Assembly: GCA_030524765.1 (NCBI GenBank)
Contig: JAUNGA010000003.1
Location: 14,439 to 73,005, forward strand
DNA length: 58,567 nucleotides
Origin: Bacteroidales bacterium
Lineage (GTDB): Bacteria; Bacteroidota; Bacteroidia; Bacteroidales; Muribaculaceae
Direction: 5' to 3'
The notes beneath the pieces were generated by a model that saw only the letters and a list, made by a program, of their open reading frames with translations, was not told the origin of the DNA and ran no database searches. The translations under genes and the position numbers were made by a program. The stretch's first letter is position 1; each line of letters starts with the position of its first letter. This document shows positions 24,007 through 33,291 of this stretch, in pieces.

Positions 24007-26631
24007 TTAGAATTCCTGTCCGAGAATGAAGTGGAAGTGGCTGCCACCTTTATAGCCGTCAACACGGTCGAAGCCGTAGGCCCAGTCGATACCCATCATG
24101 CCGACCATAGGCAGGAAGATACGCACACCGGCGCCGGCACTGCGTTTCATGCTGAACGGGTTGAACTGGCTGACCGATGTCCAGGCGTTACCGCCCTCGA
24201 CAAAAGCCAGAGCATATATAGTGGTTGATGCCTGGAGCATGAGCGGGAAATGCAGCTCCATGCCGAGGCGTGCGTAGGCATAGCCGTCGCGGCCCCAGGG
24301 CGTGAGCACACCGTTGTCATAACCGCGCAGGGCGATAGTCTCGGTTGCATAGGTGTATGATCCCGACATACCGTCACCACCTACATAGAAAGTCTCGAAG
24401 GGCGACTTGAGATAGCGGTTGTAGCTGCCGAGCAGACCGAAATCGGCACGTGTCATGAGCACTGGTGTCCAGGTGCCGTCAGCATTGGCCAGAGGGGTGT
24501 ATGTGCGCGATTTGAAGCGCAGTTTCCAATATTCGATCCACTGGTAGAGCTGTTTTTTTGATTCGGTGGTGTTTTCCTCGGAGAGCTTTTTCCAATCGCG
24601 TTTGCCGGTGAACCACTGCGCGGGAGGGGTGAACGAGAAGTTGAGCGAGAAGCTCGAACCGCTGCGGGTATAGAGGGGATTGTCGATAGAGTTGCGTGCG
24701 AGTGTCAGACCGAATACAAGTGCGTTTGACGTACCGTTGCGCATATAGTAAAGATAATCCCAGTTTTTGAGGTAATACCAGTTGTAGCCGAGCTCGGCGG
24801 TGAATGTGAAGTAGTCGTCGGGCCAGTTGAGTCGCTTGCCGAAACCTACGTTGACGCCTACCATCTGCAGCACTTTGTTGGGGTCATACGAGGCCTGGTA
24901 GCTGTTCTGATAGTAGTCGTTGTAATATCCGCCGTAGTTGTAGCCGTAGAGCGAGTTGTAGTAGCCGCCGTTCATGTAGCGCGAGTTGTAGTACGAACTG
25001 TTGACGCCGGTCTGACGGCTATAGTATGCCGATACCGAGAGCGAGTTGGGACGTTTGCCACCGAACCATGGATCGAGGAACGAAATCGAGTAGGCCTGAT
25101 AGTAGCGCGCGTTGGTCTGGGCGCTGATCGTGAAGGTCTGGCCTTCGCCCTGCGGTATGATGCCTTTGTAGGTCGACGGATAGAAGAGATTCTTGATCGA
25201 GAAGTTGGTGAACTTCAGCGAGAGTTTGCCGATGATGCCGGTCTGACCCCAGCCCATAGAGAATTCTATCTGGTCGTTGGCTTTCGACTCGAGGTTAAAG
25301 ATGATGTCGACGGTGCCGTTGTCTTCGTTGGGCTCGGGACGTATATCCATATGCTCGGGATCGAAGTGTCCGGTCTGTGCGATCTCGCGGGCCGAACGCA
25401 TCAGGTCGGTCTTGTTGAACAGGTCGCCTGGACGTACGCGCAGCTCGCGGCGGATCACCTTCTCGTAGAGTCGGTCGTTGCCGTTGATTACCACGTTGTT
25501 GATACGTGCCTGCGGGCCTTCGATGATGCGCATTTCGAGAGAGATGCTGTCGCCGGTCACCTCACTCTCTATTGGCACGAGATTATAGAAGAGGTAGCCG
25601 CGGTCCATGTAGAGGTTTGCTACGGCATCGTCGTCCTCGGTAAGACGTTTGTTCATCTGTTTCTGATTGTAGATGTCGCCCGGTTTCATACCGAGGAACT
25701 GGTCGAGCAGGTCAGAAGGATAGAGTGTGTTGCCCACCCAGTTGATGTCTTTGATGAAGTATTGCTTACCCTCGTCTATGGTAATGTAGACGTCGACCCT
25801 GTTGTCGCTGTATGGCACGACGCTGTCGGCCACAATGCGTGCGTCGCGATAACCTTTCTCGTTGTATTTTTCGAGGATGCGGTTGAGGTCGTCGGCATAG
25901 TCGCTGCGGACGAATTTTTTCTGACGGAAGAGGTTGAGCAGCTTGCCGTTCTCGTTGGTCTTTTTCATCACGCGCTGTATCTGGTTGTCAGACAGAATAT
26001 CATTGCCGGTGATATAGATCTTGTGCACCTTTACCTTATCGTGCTTGTCTACGGCGATGTCGACGATCATTTCGCCGGGGGCCGAGAGGTCTTCGTGGAG
26101 CGTGATGTTGACTTTGGCATTGGTAAAGCCCTTGTCGGCAAAGAATTTCTGAACGATAAGCTCGGCACGGTTTATGATATTCTGTGTGATCTGGTTGCCC
26201 TTCATCAGGTTGAGGCGATTTTGTAGTTCGTCGCGCTCGCCTTTCTTCATACCTATGTAGTTGACCTGCGAGATGCGAGGCTGGGTGCGCAGGTTGAGTG
26301 TGAGCCATGCACGGTCGCCGACGGTCTTGTCGAGCCGGAACTGTGCCTGCTGGAACAAGCCCTGTCGCATGAGACGTTTTGTGGCCTGGGTGATGTCGTC
26401 GCCAGGTATTGACACTCGGTCGCCTATCTTGAGTCCGGCATATCCCAGCACGAGCTCGTCAGCGTAGTTGGGGGCGCCCTCGACGCGTATGTCTACGATC
26501 TCGTAGGTGCGCGGCATGTTTGAATAAATAACCGGAGGATTGAAAATCGTATCGGCAGCCTGCTGTGCGGCGGCCTTTATCTGGCAGCAGCCCAGCAACA
26601 GCACGACGAGTGTGATCAGTCTATAGCGCAT
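24007..26631 (-). CDS. bamA: Outer-membrane protein assembly factor BamA
   Basis: 874 aa. Signal peptide (about 1-22), then about five POTRA domains (about 45-470; for example YEIVDIRVEGAPN, ISQVNYIGMKKGERDEL, VKVHKIYITGNDILSD, FIKDINWVGNTLYPS, ARINNVVINGNDRLYE) and a 16-strand barrel ending in Phe. The barrel-lumen loop motif is LRGY-DNG near 765, the Bacteroidetes version of VRGF. An unusual Tyr/Asn/Gly-rich stretch lies at about 555-605 in an extracellular loop. Catalyses folding and insertion of outer-membrane proteins; essential. Lies between uppS and two skp genes. Confidence 0.96.
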   Translation of the reverse strand: MRYRLITLVVLLLGCCQIKAAAQQAADTIFNPPVIYSNMPRTYEIVDIRVEGAPNYADELVLGYAGLKIGDRVSIPGDDITQATKRLMRQGLFQQAQFRLDKTVGDRAWLTLNLRTQPRISQVNYIGMKKGERDELQNRLNLMKGNQITQNIINRAELIVQKFFADKGFTNAKVNITLHEDLSAPGEMIVDIAVDKHDKVKVHKIYITGNDILSDNQIQRVMKKTNENGKLLNLFRQKKFVRSDYADDLNRILEKYNEKGYRDARIVADSVVPYSDNRVDVYITIDEGKQYFIKDINWVGNTLYPSDLLDQFLGMKPGDIYNQKQMNKRLTEDDDAVANLYMDRGYLFYNLVPIESEVTGDSISLEMRIIEGPQARINNVVINGNDRLYEKVIRRELRVRPGDLFNKTDLMRSAREIAQTGHFDPEHMDIRPEPNEDNGTVDIIFNLESKANDQIEFSMGWGQTGIIGKLSLKFTNFSIKNLFYPSTYKGIIPQGEGQTFTISAQTNARYYQAYSISFLDPWFGGKRPNSLSVSAYYSRQTGVNSSYYNSRYMNGGYYNSLYGYNYGGYYNDYYQNSYQASYDPNKVLQMVGVNVGFGKRLNWPDDYFTFTAELGYNWYYLKNWDYLYYMRNGTSNALVFGLTLARNSIDNPLYTRSGSSFSLNFSFTPPAQWFTGKRDWKKLSEENTTESKKQLYQWIEYWKLRFKSRTYTPLANADGTWTPVLMTRADFGLLGSYNRYLKSPFETFYVGGDGMSGSYTYATETIALRGYDNGVLTPWGRDGYAYARLGMELHFPLMLQASTTIYALAFVEGGNAWTSVSQFNPFSMKRSAGAGVRIFLPMVGMMGIDWAYGFDRVDGYKGGSHFHFILGQEF

Positions 26632-26672
26632 AATGTGTGGTTGGCGTATGGTAGTGTGGGGGAGTGAGTGGT

Positions 26673-27419
26673 TTATTGTTGTTTGACCTGGTCATCGGTG
26701 AGCCCGAAACGCCGTTGGCGGTGCTGGAACTCTGCGATGGCGTTGCGGAAGTCATCTTTTGTGAAATCGGGCCAGAAAACGGGTGTGACAATGATCTCGG
26801 TGTAGGCTATCTCCCAGAGCAGATAGTTGCTTACACGCATGTCGCCTCCGGTGCGTATCAGCAGGTCGGGATCAGGCATGAATGCCGTAGAAAGTCGGGT
26901 CGATACCGATTCGGCGTTGATCGATTCGGGATCGATGTTGCCTGCGGCGGCTTCGATGGCTATGCGTCGGGCGGCGTTGACTATGTCCCAGCGGGCTGAA
27001 TAGCTCAGCGCGAGCACGAGTGTGAGGCCGGTGCAGTGGGCCGTGGCTGCTATGCAGTTGTCGAGCCGCTCGCGGGCACGCGGGGGCATACGGTCGATGT
27101 CGCCGATCATCCGCAGGCTCACATTGTTTTTTATCAGGTCGGCGGTCTCGCGCTCGATTGCCACGACGATGAGGTCCATCAAGGCATCAACCTCGGCCTG
27201 GGGACGATTCCAGTTTTCAGTCGAGAATGTATATAGTGTGAGGTATTTGACACCGAGCTCCGAGGCGGCCTCGGTGATGCGTCGCACAGTGTTGACACCC
27301 TCGACGTGTCCGGCCGAGCGTTCGTAACCGCGGGCGGTGGCCCAACGGCCGTTGCCGTCCATGATTATGGCCACGTGTGCCGGTATGCGGGTCAGATCGA
27401 TGTCTGTAGTTTGATTCAT
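26673..27419 (-). CDS. uppS: Undecaprenyl diphosphate synthase (cis-prenyltransferase)
   Basis: 248 aa, normal size. HVAIIMDGNGRWATARGYER (about 13-32) carries the catalytic Asp and pyrophosphate-binding residues; SAGHVEG, YTFSTENWNRPQ (about 72-83) and RTGGDMRVSNYLLWEIAY (about 190-207) follow. Elongates FPP with IPP to C55-PP, the lipid carrier for peptidoglycan and surface glycans. 6 bp downstream of the DUF6089 gene and 41 bp upstream of bamA, the standard Bacteroidales arrangement. Confidence 0.96.
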   Translation of the reverse strand: MNQTTDIDLTRIPAHVAIIMDGNGRWATARGYERSAGHVEGVNTVRRITEAASELGVKYLTLYTFSTENWNRPQAEVDALMDLIVVAIERETADLIKNNVSLRMIGDIDRMPPRARERLDNCIAATAHCTGLTLVLALSYSARWDIVNAARRIAIEAAAGNIDPESINAESVSTRLSTAFMPDPDLLIRTGGDMRVSNYLLWEIAYTEIIVTPVFWPDFTKDDFRNAIAEFQHRQRRFGLTDDQVKQQ

Positions 27420-27425
27420 AGCTCG

Positions 27426-28118
27426 TCAGTCTACATAGTGACAGGTCTCGCAACGTTTGCCAAACTCATAGGATATGCCTATGGTAAGTCGCGAAAACCA
27501 GTCGGTATTTTTATAGAAATCGGTTTTTATCTGGTTGAGGTCGGCGAGGTCGCGTCCGTCGACGTGATCGCTGAACACTTTTGTCATGCTGAACTCGGCA
27601 TGCAGATTGATACGCTCTTTGAGCTTGAACTTGATGCCGAATGCCATAGGCAGACTGGGCGCGACGGCGGTGTTGCCGCCCGAGGTGGCCATGCTGACGC
27701 CGATACCGACTGCCAGATAAGGTGACCAGCGGCGCAGGCGTTTGTAGGTCTCGCCTATGCCGTAGCCAAAGAAGTTGAACTCGCCGCGTACGCTCAGATC
27801 CCATACCTGTGATGTGAAGGAGTAGTTGGCTCCGTCCGGCAGGATGTCAGATATGTCAGATGTGTCACCGCTGAGGCCGGTTGTCGACAGCGAGGCTCTG
27901 AATGCCCAGCGTGTGTCGAGTATATAACGGGCGCCGAGATCGGCTGTAAAGCCGGGACGCTTGAATATGTTTGTGCTCGCGTCGCCGAGATACCCGCTCA
28001 TGCCCAGACCGCCCCCGAAGTCAAACTTGTAGGGCGCGATCTGTTGTGCCGCGACACGGCCCGAGAGGGCTGTGAGACACAACATGATGAGAGTGAATAT
28101 CTTGGTAGTGCCGGTCAT
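27426..28118 (-). CDS. DUF6089-family outer-membrane beta-barrel protein
   Basis: 230 aa from the ATG at 28118, 4 nt after the upstream stop; the earlier TTG at 28130 is less likely. Signal peptide (MTGTTKIFTLIMLCLTALSGRVAAQ), then alternating amphipathic strands (FDFGGGLGMSGYLGD, WAFRASLSTTGLSGD, LAVGIGVSM, LTIGISYEFGKR) typical of an 8-10 strand barrel. The end RCETCHYVD has two Cys that could pair. The family is regularly found next to uppS and bamA in Bacteroidales, but its function is unknown; a role in envelope assembly is inferred from context. Confidence 0.85.
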   Translation of the reverse strand: MTGTTKIFTLIMLCLTALSGRVAAQQIAPYKFDFGGGLGMSGYLGDASTNIFKRPGFTADLGARYILDTRWAFRASLSTTGLSGDTSDISDILPDGANYSFTSQVWDLSVRGEFNFFGYGIGETYKRLRRWSPYLAVGIGVSMATSGGNTAVAPSLPMAFGIKFKLKERINLHAEFSMTKVFSDHVDGRDLADLNQIKTDFYKNTDWFSRLTIGISYEFGKRCETCHYVD

Positions 28119-28122
28119 GTAT

Positions 28123-29595
28123 TTATTCAACTGGTTTGAAACTCATGCGATTGATAACTCCGCGCCATACTGTGTTGCAGGTGGTGCCGTCGGCCCTGCG
28201 GCCTCCGAAGAGATAGATGTAGGGGCACTCCCATGATTCTGACGGACGACTGATGCGGCTCATGCCGGGTACGGTCACTGATGCCGACATGCGTGTCGAG
28301 AGTACGAATGCCTGGGCGTCGTAGGTGGCCGGCATCACGTCGGGCAGCTGAAGCTTGTCAGGAGCTTTGGTCCAGTTATATCCGTAATCATATGATGCGT
28401 AGACGGTTTTTGATACGGATCCGTCGGCCTTGCGGCCTCCGAATGCCAGAATGGTCGATATTTCGGTAGCTACAAGGTTGCCTGCCACTGAGAATGTATA
28501 GTAAGGAACAGTGGTCATGCCCTCGAGCCCTTCGGGCAGAGCTTTCTTTGAAATTCTGGCCCATGAGTTGCCGTCGTATCCCCATGTGTCTGCCGATAGT
28601 GAGCCGTCGGCTTTGCGGCCGCCGATGATCATCAACTGTGGTGTTGAGGCCATTTCGAAGTCGTAATATACGGGCATCGACATGCCTTTGACGGGCATAT
28701 CTTGTGGCAGGGGGCAAGATGTGCCGCGGCCGAGATCCTCGATCTCGGGCGACGTGCCTGTCGTGATTCCCAGCAGTGAGCCCTGGTATGAACCTATGAT
28801 GGTCTGCCAACGCTGAGGACATGCCACCCATGTGCTGCCGATGTCGGTCGAGCGGTAGAGTGTGTTGTTGTCGGCCAGAATATAGAGTGTGTCGTCATCA
28901 AGAGCGGTAAAACTCTCGATGACAGGCTTGAATGGGAATCTGATAGATCGGGCTGTGTGTGCGGCCTGGTTGAGCGTCGAGTTGCCCAGATCGTGTATAT
29001 TGTGATAATAAGAGAGACAATAGGTCGATTGATAGGATGTGAGAGTGAACAGACGTTTTTTGCCTGCTGTGCTGTGCTGTGCGTCGGGGTTGGCAAAATC
29101 AGATGGCAGACGCCACGAATTGACATTGCTCCACTCGAGAGTGTCGCTCTCGACTTTGTGCACGTTGACATAAATCTGATATGTGCGCTGGGTGAGACCG
29201 TCGGGCGAAACCACCCGCATCGACACGGGATGTGTGAAATCGATGGTGTCGTTTGACTTTGAGGTATAGTTGTATGTCGTGTCGGCCTTGCCGTTGCGCT
29301 TGACTGTCAATTCGATGAGCGAAGCTCCCTCGAGCGGCGTGATGACAGGTGTGAGAGCGGTGACCTTGGTGCCGCATGGCAGCGAGTCGGCATTGAATAT
29401 CATGCCTTTGGTGAGGTCAATAGAGAAAAATACCGAGTCGAGATTAGTCATCACACTATCGTTTTTGGTCAGCGTGAATTTGCTGATTGCGACGCAAGAT
29501 GCGGTCACTTCGACTGATTCGTATGTGGAATTGCAAGCGATGAAGTTGGCGGCGGCCAAAACAACAGCAAAACAAATTGCAAGCTTTCTTATCAT
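28123..29595 (-). CDS. DUF6242-type lipoprotein with kelch-like propeller
   Basis: 490 aa. Type-II signal peptide with the lipidation Cys at about 21 (AANFIACNS). An N-terminal beta domain (about 25-150) matches the DUF6242 N-terminal region; thereafter a beta-propeller in which GGRKADGS-type strands recur three times (about 335, 395 and 470), each followed by an aromatic W/Y strand. Probably anchored in the outer membrane. It precedes DUF6089, uppS and bamA in one operon, so its function may relate to the envelope, but none is established. A -7 box (TAACTTTG) lies 25 nt upstream. Confidence 0.82.
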   Translation of the reverse strand: MIRKLAICFAVVLAAANFIACNSTYESVEVTASCVAISKFTLTKNDSVMTNLDSVFFSIDLTKGMIFNADSLPCGTKVTALTPVITPLEGASLIELTVKRNGKADTTYNYTSKSNDTIDFTHPVSMRVVSPDGLTQRTYQIYVNVHKVESDTLEWSNVNSWRLPSDFANPDAQHSTAGKKRLFTLTSYQSTYCLSYYHNIHDLGNSTLNQAAHTARSIRFPFKPVIESFTALDDDTLYILADNNTLYRSTDIGSTWVACPQRWQTIIGSYQGSLLGITTGTSPEIEDLGRGTSCPLPQDMPVKGMSMPVYYDFEMASTPQLMIIGGRKADGSLSADTWGYDGNSWARISKKALPEGLEGMTTVPYYTFSVAGNLVATEISTILAFGGRKADGSVSKTVYASYDYGYNWTKAPDKLQLPDVMPATYDAQAFVLSTRMSASVTVPGMSRISRPSESWECPYIYLFGGRRADGTTCNTVWRGVINRMSFKPVE

Positions 29596-29620
29596 TTTAC
29601 GGAAAAATAGTTTCAGTCTG

Positions 29621-29628
29621 CAAAGTTA
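29621..29628 (-). promoter_or_regulatory. -7 box of the DUF6242-uppS-bamA operon
   Basis: TAACTTTG on the minus strand 25 nt before the ATG at 29595. No convincing -33. Confidence 0.5.
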
Positions 29629-29688
29629 TAATTTCGGCTCAAATGTGAGGGCCCGGACGGGCATCTTTTGTCTGTTTTCGAGTGTTTT

Positions 29689-30699
29689 TTATAGGTTTTT
29701 AACGCAGATAAGCGGATTTTTGGTATAAAAGTCTAAACGGTTGCCGTCAATCTCACGTGACAGTGCGGGTGTGGCTGCCAGTCGGGGTGATGGTGAGCGT
29801 CCGTGCCGCCCAAGACTGACAGGCGAAGTCTCGACGCGTGCCAGATCCCATAATCCGGCGTCGATAAACGATTGCAGCAGTGTCGGTCCGCCTTCGACAA
29901 GTATTGATGTCAGATTCTGTAGGTAAAGGGTGTGCATAATCTCGCCTAAAGGAACGCAATCGTTGATAATCAGAGGTGTGACGGGCATCTTGAGGGCGTC
30001 AGGGTTGATGCGGCCTCTGCGGTCGAGTATCACGGGACGGGGTGATCGTCCGGGCCAGAGACGGCAGTCGAGCCGTGGCGAGTCGGCAAGTATGGTGCCC
30101 GAACCGACGAGTATGGCATCATTGCAGGCACGCAGACGGTGCACGAGCATAGATGTGATAGGTGTTGACAGTCGCGCAGGTTGTCCGTCGGGTCGGTCGC
30201 TGTCTGTAAAACCGTCGGCCGATCGGGCCCATTTGAGCGTGATGAATGGCCGTTGTAGTTCGTGCGCGGTCATGAACCGGGCGTTCAGGCTTCGCGACTG
30301 CTCAGACATGACTCCCTCGACGACTTCGACTCCGGCGGCGCGCAGCATGGCCACACCGCGTCCGGCCACCTCGCGGAACGGGTCGGCCGCGGCAATCACC
30401 ACCCGGGGAATGCCCGTGTCGATGATAAGTTGCGCGCATGGCGGTGTCTTGCCATAGTGCGAGCACGGCTCGAGTGTGACATACATGGTGCAATCATGCA
30501 GCAGCATACGGTCGCCAACCGATGCAATGGCGTTTACCTCGGCATGAGCCTCGCCACAGCGACGATGATAGCCCTCGCCGATAATTCGCCCGTCGGGCGA
30601 CACGATTACGGCTCCGACCATAGGATTGGGCGAGGTGTTGCCGCGGCCACGGGCGGCGAGTTCGAGTGCACGCCGCATGTATTCGGGATTGACTTGCAT
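29689..30699 (-). CDS. ribD: Bifunctional riboflavin biosynthesis protein RibD
   Basis: 336 aa from the ATG at 30699, which overlaps the upstream stop by one base (TAATG). The deaminase domain (about 1-145) has HAEVNAI (about 50-56) and the zinc Cys motif EPCSHYGKTPPC (about 76-87), with TSPNPMVGAVIV before. The reductase domain (about 150-336) has FITLKWARSADG, DAILVGSGTILADSPRLDCR and ILVEGGPTLLQSF. It converts the pyrimidine intermediate of riboflavin synthesis by deamination and NADPH reduction. Coupled to a zinc peptidase gene upstream. Confidence 0.95.
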   Translation of the reverse strand: MQVNPEYMRRALELAARGRGNTSPNPMVGAVIVSPDGRIIGEGYHRRCGEAHAEVNAIASVGDRMLLHDCTMYVTLEPCSHYGKTPPCAQLIIDTGIPRVVIAAADPFREVAGRGVAMLRAAGVEVVEGVMSEQSRSLNARFMTAHELQRPFITLKWARSADGFTDSDRPDGQPARLSTPITSMLVHRLRACNDAILVGSGTILADSPRLDCRLWPGRSPRPVILDRRGRINPDALKMPVTPLIINDCVPLGEIMHTLYLQNLTSILVEGGPTLLQSFIDAGLWDLARVETSPVSLGRHGRSPSPRLAATPALSREIDGNRLDFYTKNPLICVKNL

Positions 30700-31568
30700 T
30701 ACAGTTGGTTGTAGGCCGGAGAGAATGTGTCGCCCTGCAGGGGATCGCCTGTGCGGATGCCTTTGCTCAGCCACGCCACACGTTGTGATGATCGTCCGTG
30801 GTTGAATGAATCCGGCATCTCGCGGCCGTAGGCTTTGCGTTGCAGATAATCGTCGCCGATCTTGGATGCGGCATTTATGGCATTCTCGACGTCGCCTTCC
30901 TCGAGCGAGCCAAACATCTCATTGTCGCGATGAGCCCAGACCCCGGCATAATAGTCGGCCTGCAACTCAAGGCGCACGCTGATCTGATTTGATTCGCGCT
31001 CACTGACGCTGTTCATCAGCTGATGGGCTTTGTCGAGCGTGCCGAGCAGATACTGCACGTGATGGCCTACCTCATGGGCAATGACATAGGCGTAGGCAAA
31101 ATCGCCGTCGGCGCCGATCTGGTCTTTCATCTGCTTGAAGAAATCAAGATCGATATAGACGGTCTGGTCGGCGGAGCAATAGAATGGACCGGTCTGTGAC
31201 GTTGCCGAACCGCATCCCGACTGAACCGATCCGCTGAAAAGCACCAGCTTGGGACACTCATATTCGCCCCAGCCCTGACGACGGAATTCGTCGGTCCAGA
31301 CATCCTCGGTGCCGGCAAGCACTTTCGAGGCAAGATCGGCAAGGCGCTCGTCTTCGGCGTCGGGGGTATAATTCTGGGTGTATTGAGGCTGCGACAGGCT
31401 GTTGCCTATCACCGAGTTGAGCACATCGCCGATGTTACCGCCCGACAATAATGTGATGATGCCGGCGATTACCACGCCGACAATACCGCCGCCGATGCCG
31501 AGGGTGCGTCCCGACACACCACGCCTGTCATTCACATTGCCGCTTTTACGTCTTCCGTCAAGTCTCAT
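30699..31568 (-). CDS. Neutral zinc metallopeptidase, YpfJ/KPN_02809 family
   Basis: 289 aa. A basic N-terminus (MRLDGRRKSGNVNDRRG), one TM helix at about 23-42, then an extracytoplasmic domain. The zinc motif is HEVGH at 165-169, with the third ligand likely in the ELQADYYAGVWAH segment (about 204-216) further on. CGSATSQTGPFYCSADQTVYID (key residues: two Cys, FYC, D) is conserved in this family. Substrate unknown. The stop overlaps the ribD start by one base, giving a two-gene operon. Confidence 0.93.
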   Translation of the reverse strand: MRLDGRRKSGNVNDRRGVSGRTLGIGGGIVGVVIAGIITLLSGGNIGDVLNSVIGNSLSQPQYTQNYTPDAEDERLADLASKVLAGTEDVWTDEFRRQGWGEYECPKLVLFSGSVQSGCGSATSQTGPFYCSADQTVYIDLDFFKQMKDQIGADGDFAYAYVIAHEVGHHVQYLLGTLDKAHQLMNSVSERESNQISVRLELQADYYAGVWAHRDNEMFGSLEEGDVENAINAASKIGDDYLQRKAYGREMPDSFNHGRSSQRVAWLSKGIRTGDPLQGDTFSPAYNQL

Positions 31569-31650
31569 AAGATATTCATTTGATGTTTTATATTATAACA
31601 ACAGATATGCGTCATTCGCTTGTAATTAAGTCGAAGATACATATAAAGTA

Positions 31651-31682
31651 ATTGCAAAATTAGTGAGATTAATATAACTTTG
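31651..31682 (+). promoter_or_regulatory. Promoter of the + strand DUF6056 gene
   Basis: ATTG at 31651-31654, a 20-bp spacer and TAACTTTG at 31675-31682; 14 nt before the ATG at 31697. Confidence 0.7.
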
Positions 31683-31696
31683 CAATAAAAAATATT

Positions 31697-33214
31697 ATGT
31701 ACGGAACAATAATGAGGGTACGCAACATCCCGTTTCTGATAATTGTCATATGTTTTGCGGTATGTTTTTTCTGTTACCCGATAGCGCTTGATGACTTTTG
31801 GTTTCTTTATGATTATAAATGCGGTCTGAACGAAGATGGCAGCGGTAGCATATGGGACGGACTGAATAATTTCTGGTCGTATCGTATAAACAGTGACAAT
31901 GGCAGGCTTGGCAATATGATAGGTATAATGTTTCTGCTGTTGCCGAGGTGGATAGGAGCAGTGATCACAACCATTACATTCGTACTGGGGATATATATGA
32001 TGTGTCGTCTTGCAAAAATCAAGATTGACGATTATAACTCAATCGGTTTATTGATAATGATGATCACATTCGGTCTGCCATGGCATGATTCTATATTCAC
32101 GACTGTATATTCATTCAATTATATATGGGATATCCCGATAATGCTATGGTGTATAATACTGTTCTTTAGCCGGGAAAAGCATAATTGTGCGGTAGCGTTC
32201 TTATGGGGCGTGATTCTGGGTGCCTGGCATGAGATATACAGTCTGCCGGTTTTGTCGGCCTTTGTGGTATTACTTGTATTACGGCTCGTAGCGGTAAGAA
32301 AAGACCGTCTGTTTATTATTGCCGGCCTGATTGTCGGATTGTTATGGCTTATGGTGATTCCCGCATGGAGTCAGCGGGTAGGCAATGATATAAGATGGAA
32401 TTTCTCGGTTTATTCGTTTATACAGCTACTTTATCATTATATGGGTTTCCTGCCGTTTGTCGTTTTAATCGCGGTATGTGCGGTCAGGCGTAAGTGGCGC
32501 AGGATAATTCTTGATCCTATGGTGATATTAGTGCTTGTAGCTTGCCTTGTAGTGATAGGTGTGCAAGTTATTGTAAGACAGGCCCGGGCTGGTTTCCCTG
32601 CATATATACTTGCATTTGTGGGAATACTGTATTTATTGCGGTATATGTTCCCCCGCATATTTGTCGGGAGCAATTGGCGGGGATGGCCAATTACTTTTAT
32701 TCTTATGCTTTTTGTATCAGTGCATATGATTGTAGCTGACAAGGAGGTTATAAGACTTGATAAAGAAGTTAAGGCTATAGAAAAGGTCTATGCACAACAT
32801 ACCGATCGACCGATTACAATTTTTGCCGATATGACTTATGACTGGCAATTGTCTCCCCTTGCATTTAAGAAAGGCACATTTGAATATCATCCACATGGAT
32901 GGCAATATATCTGCTATACCCATTATACCGGTTATCCATTGCATGATCTTGTGCCGATGCAACTCAAAGGATATAAAGCAGGAATGGGTGAGCCGTTGCC
33001 CGGGAACGCCGGTGCACATCTATATAAGGGTGTTGTTGTCGCGCCGTATCCCGGGAAAGACAAAGGTGTAGAAGTATTTTATGGAGGAAAGACAACCGGT
33101 GGTGATATGTCCGTTTTCCGTGGCAGTGATGGTAAGCTGTATTGTTTTGTTTATCCTTACCTGCATACATGGGATTATTTCAGAGAGATATCAGGTGTCG
33201 AGATTGTTGAATGA
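31697..33214 (+). CDS. DUF6056-family polytopic membrane protein (+ copy)
   Basis: 505 aa from the ATG at 31697 (a second ATG five codons in, at 31712, would give MRVRNIPF). About ten to eleven TM helices and a soluble C-terminal domain of about 145 aa. Motifs shared with the minus-strand neighbour: an acidic DD loop after TM1 (ALDDFW), DNGRLGNM near 78, FNYIWD near 142, GAWHEIYSLP near 180, and an extracytoplasmic ARAGFP loop. The layout resembles GT-C type glycosyltransferases or O-antigen ligase-like proteins, but I see no proven catalytic motif. The gene is clearly AT-richer than the flanking genes, and codon usage differs (many ATA, TTA and TAT), which suggests acquisition. Confidence 0.78.
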   Translation: MYGTIMRVRNIPFLIIVICFAVCFFCYPIALDDFWFLYDYKCGLNEDGSGSIWDGLNNFWSYRINSDNGRLGNMIGIMFLLLPRWIGAVITTITFVLGIYMMCRLAKIKIDDYNSIGLLIMMITFGLPWHDSIFTTVYSFNYIWDIPIMLWCIILFFSREKHNCAVAFLWGVILGAWHEIYSLPVLSAFVVLLVLRLVAVRKDRLFIIAGLIVGLLWLMVIPAWSQRVGNDIRWNFSVYSFIQLLYHYMGFLPFVVLIAVCAVRRKWRRIILDPMVILVLVACLVVIGVQVIVRQARAGFPAYILAFVGILYLLRYMFPRIFVGSNWRGWPITFILMLFVSVHMIVADKEVIRLDKEVKAIEKVYAQHTDRPITIFADMTYDWQLSPLAFKKGTFEYHPHGWQYICYTHYTGYPLHDLVPMQLKGYKAGMGEPLPGNAGAHLYKGVVVAPYPGKDKGVEVFYGGKTTGGDMSVFRGSDGKLYCFVYPYLHTWDYFREISGVEIVE

Positions 33215-33291
33215 AGATGTTATATCATTGTCGATATGACATCCATAGGTCATATGATGGAGTGTATCTATACAGATACGTTATATATAAC

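Noticed and set aside
33215-33291. Terminator between the convergent DUF6056 genes
   Set aside because: Only several weak 6-7 bp AT-rich hairpins (for example 33234-33255) are present; none has a convincing stem and T-run.
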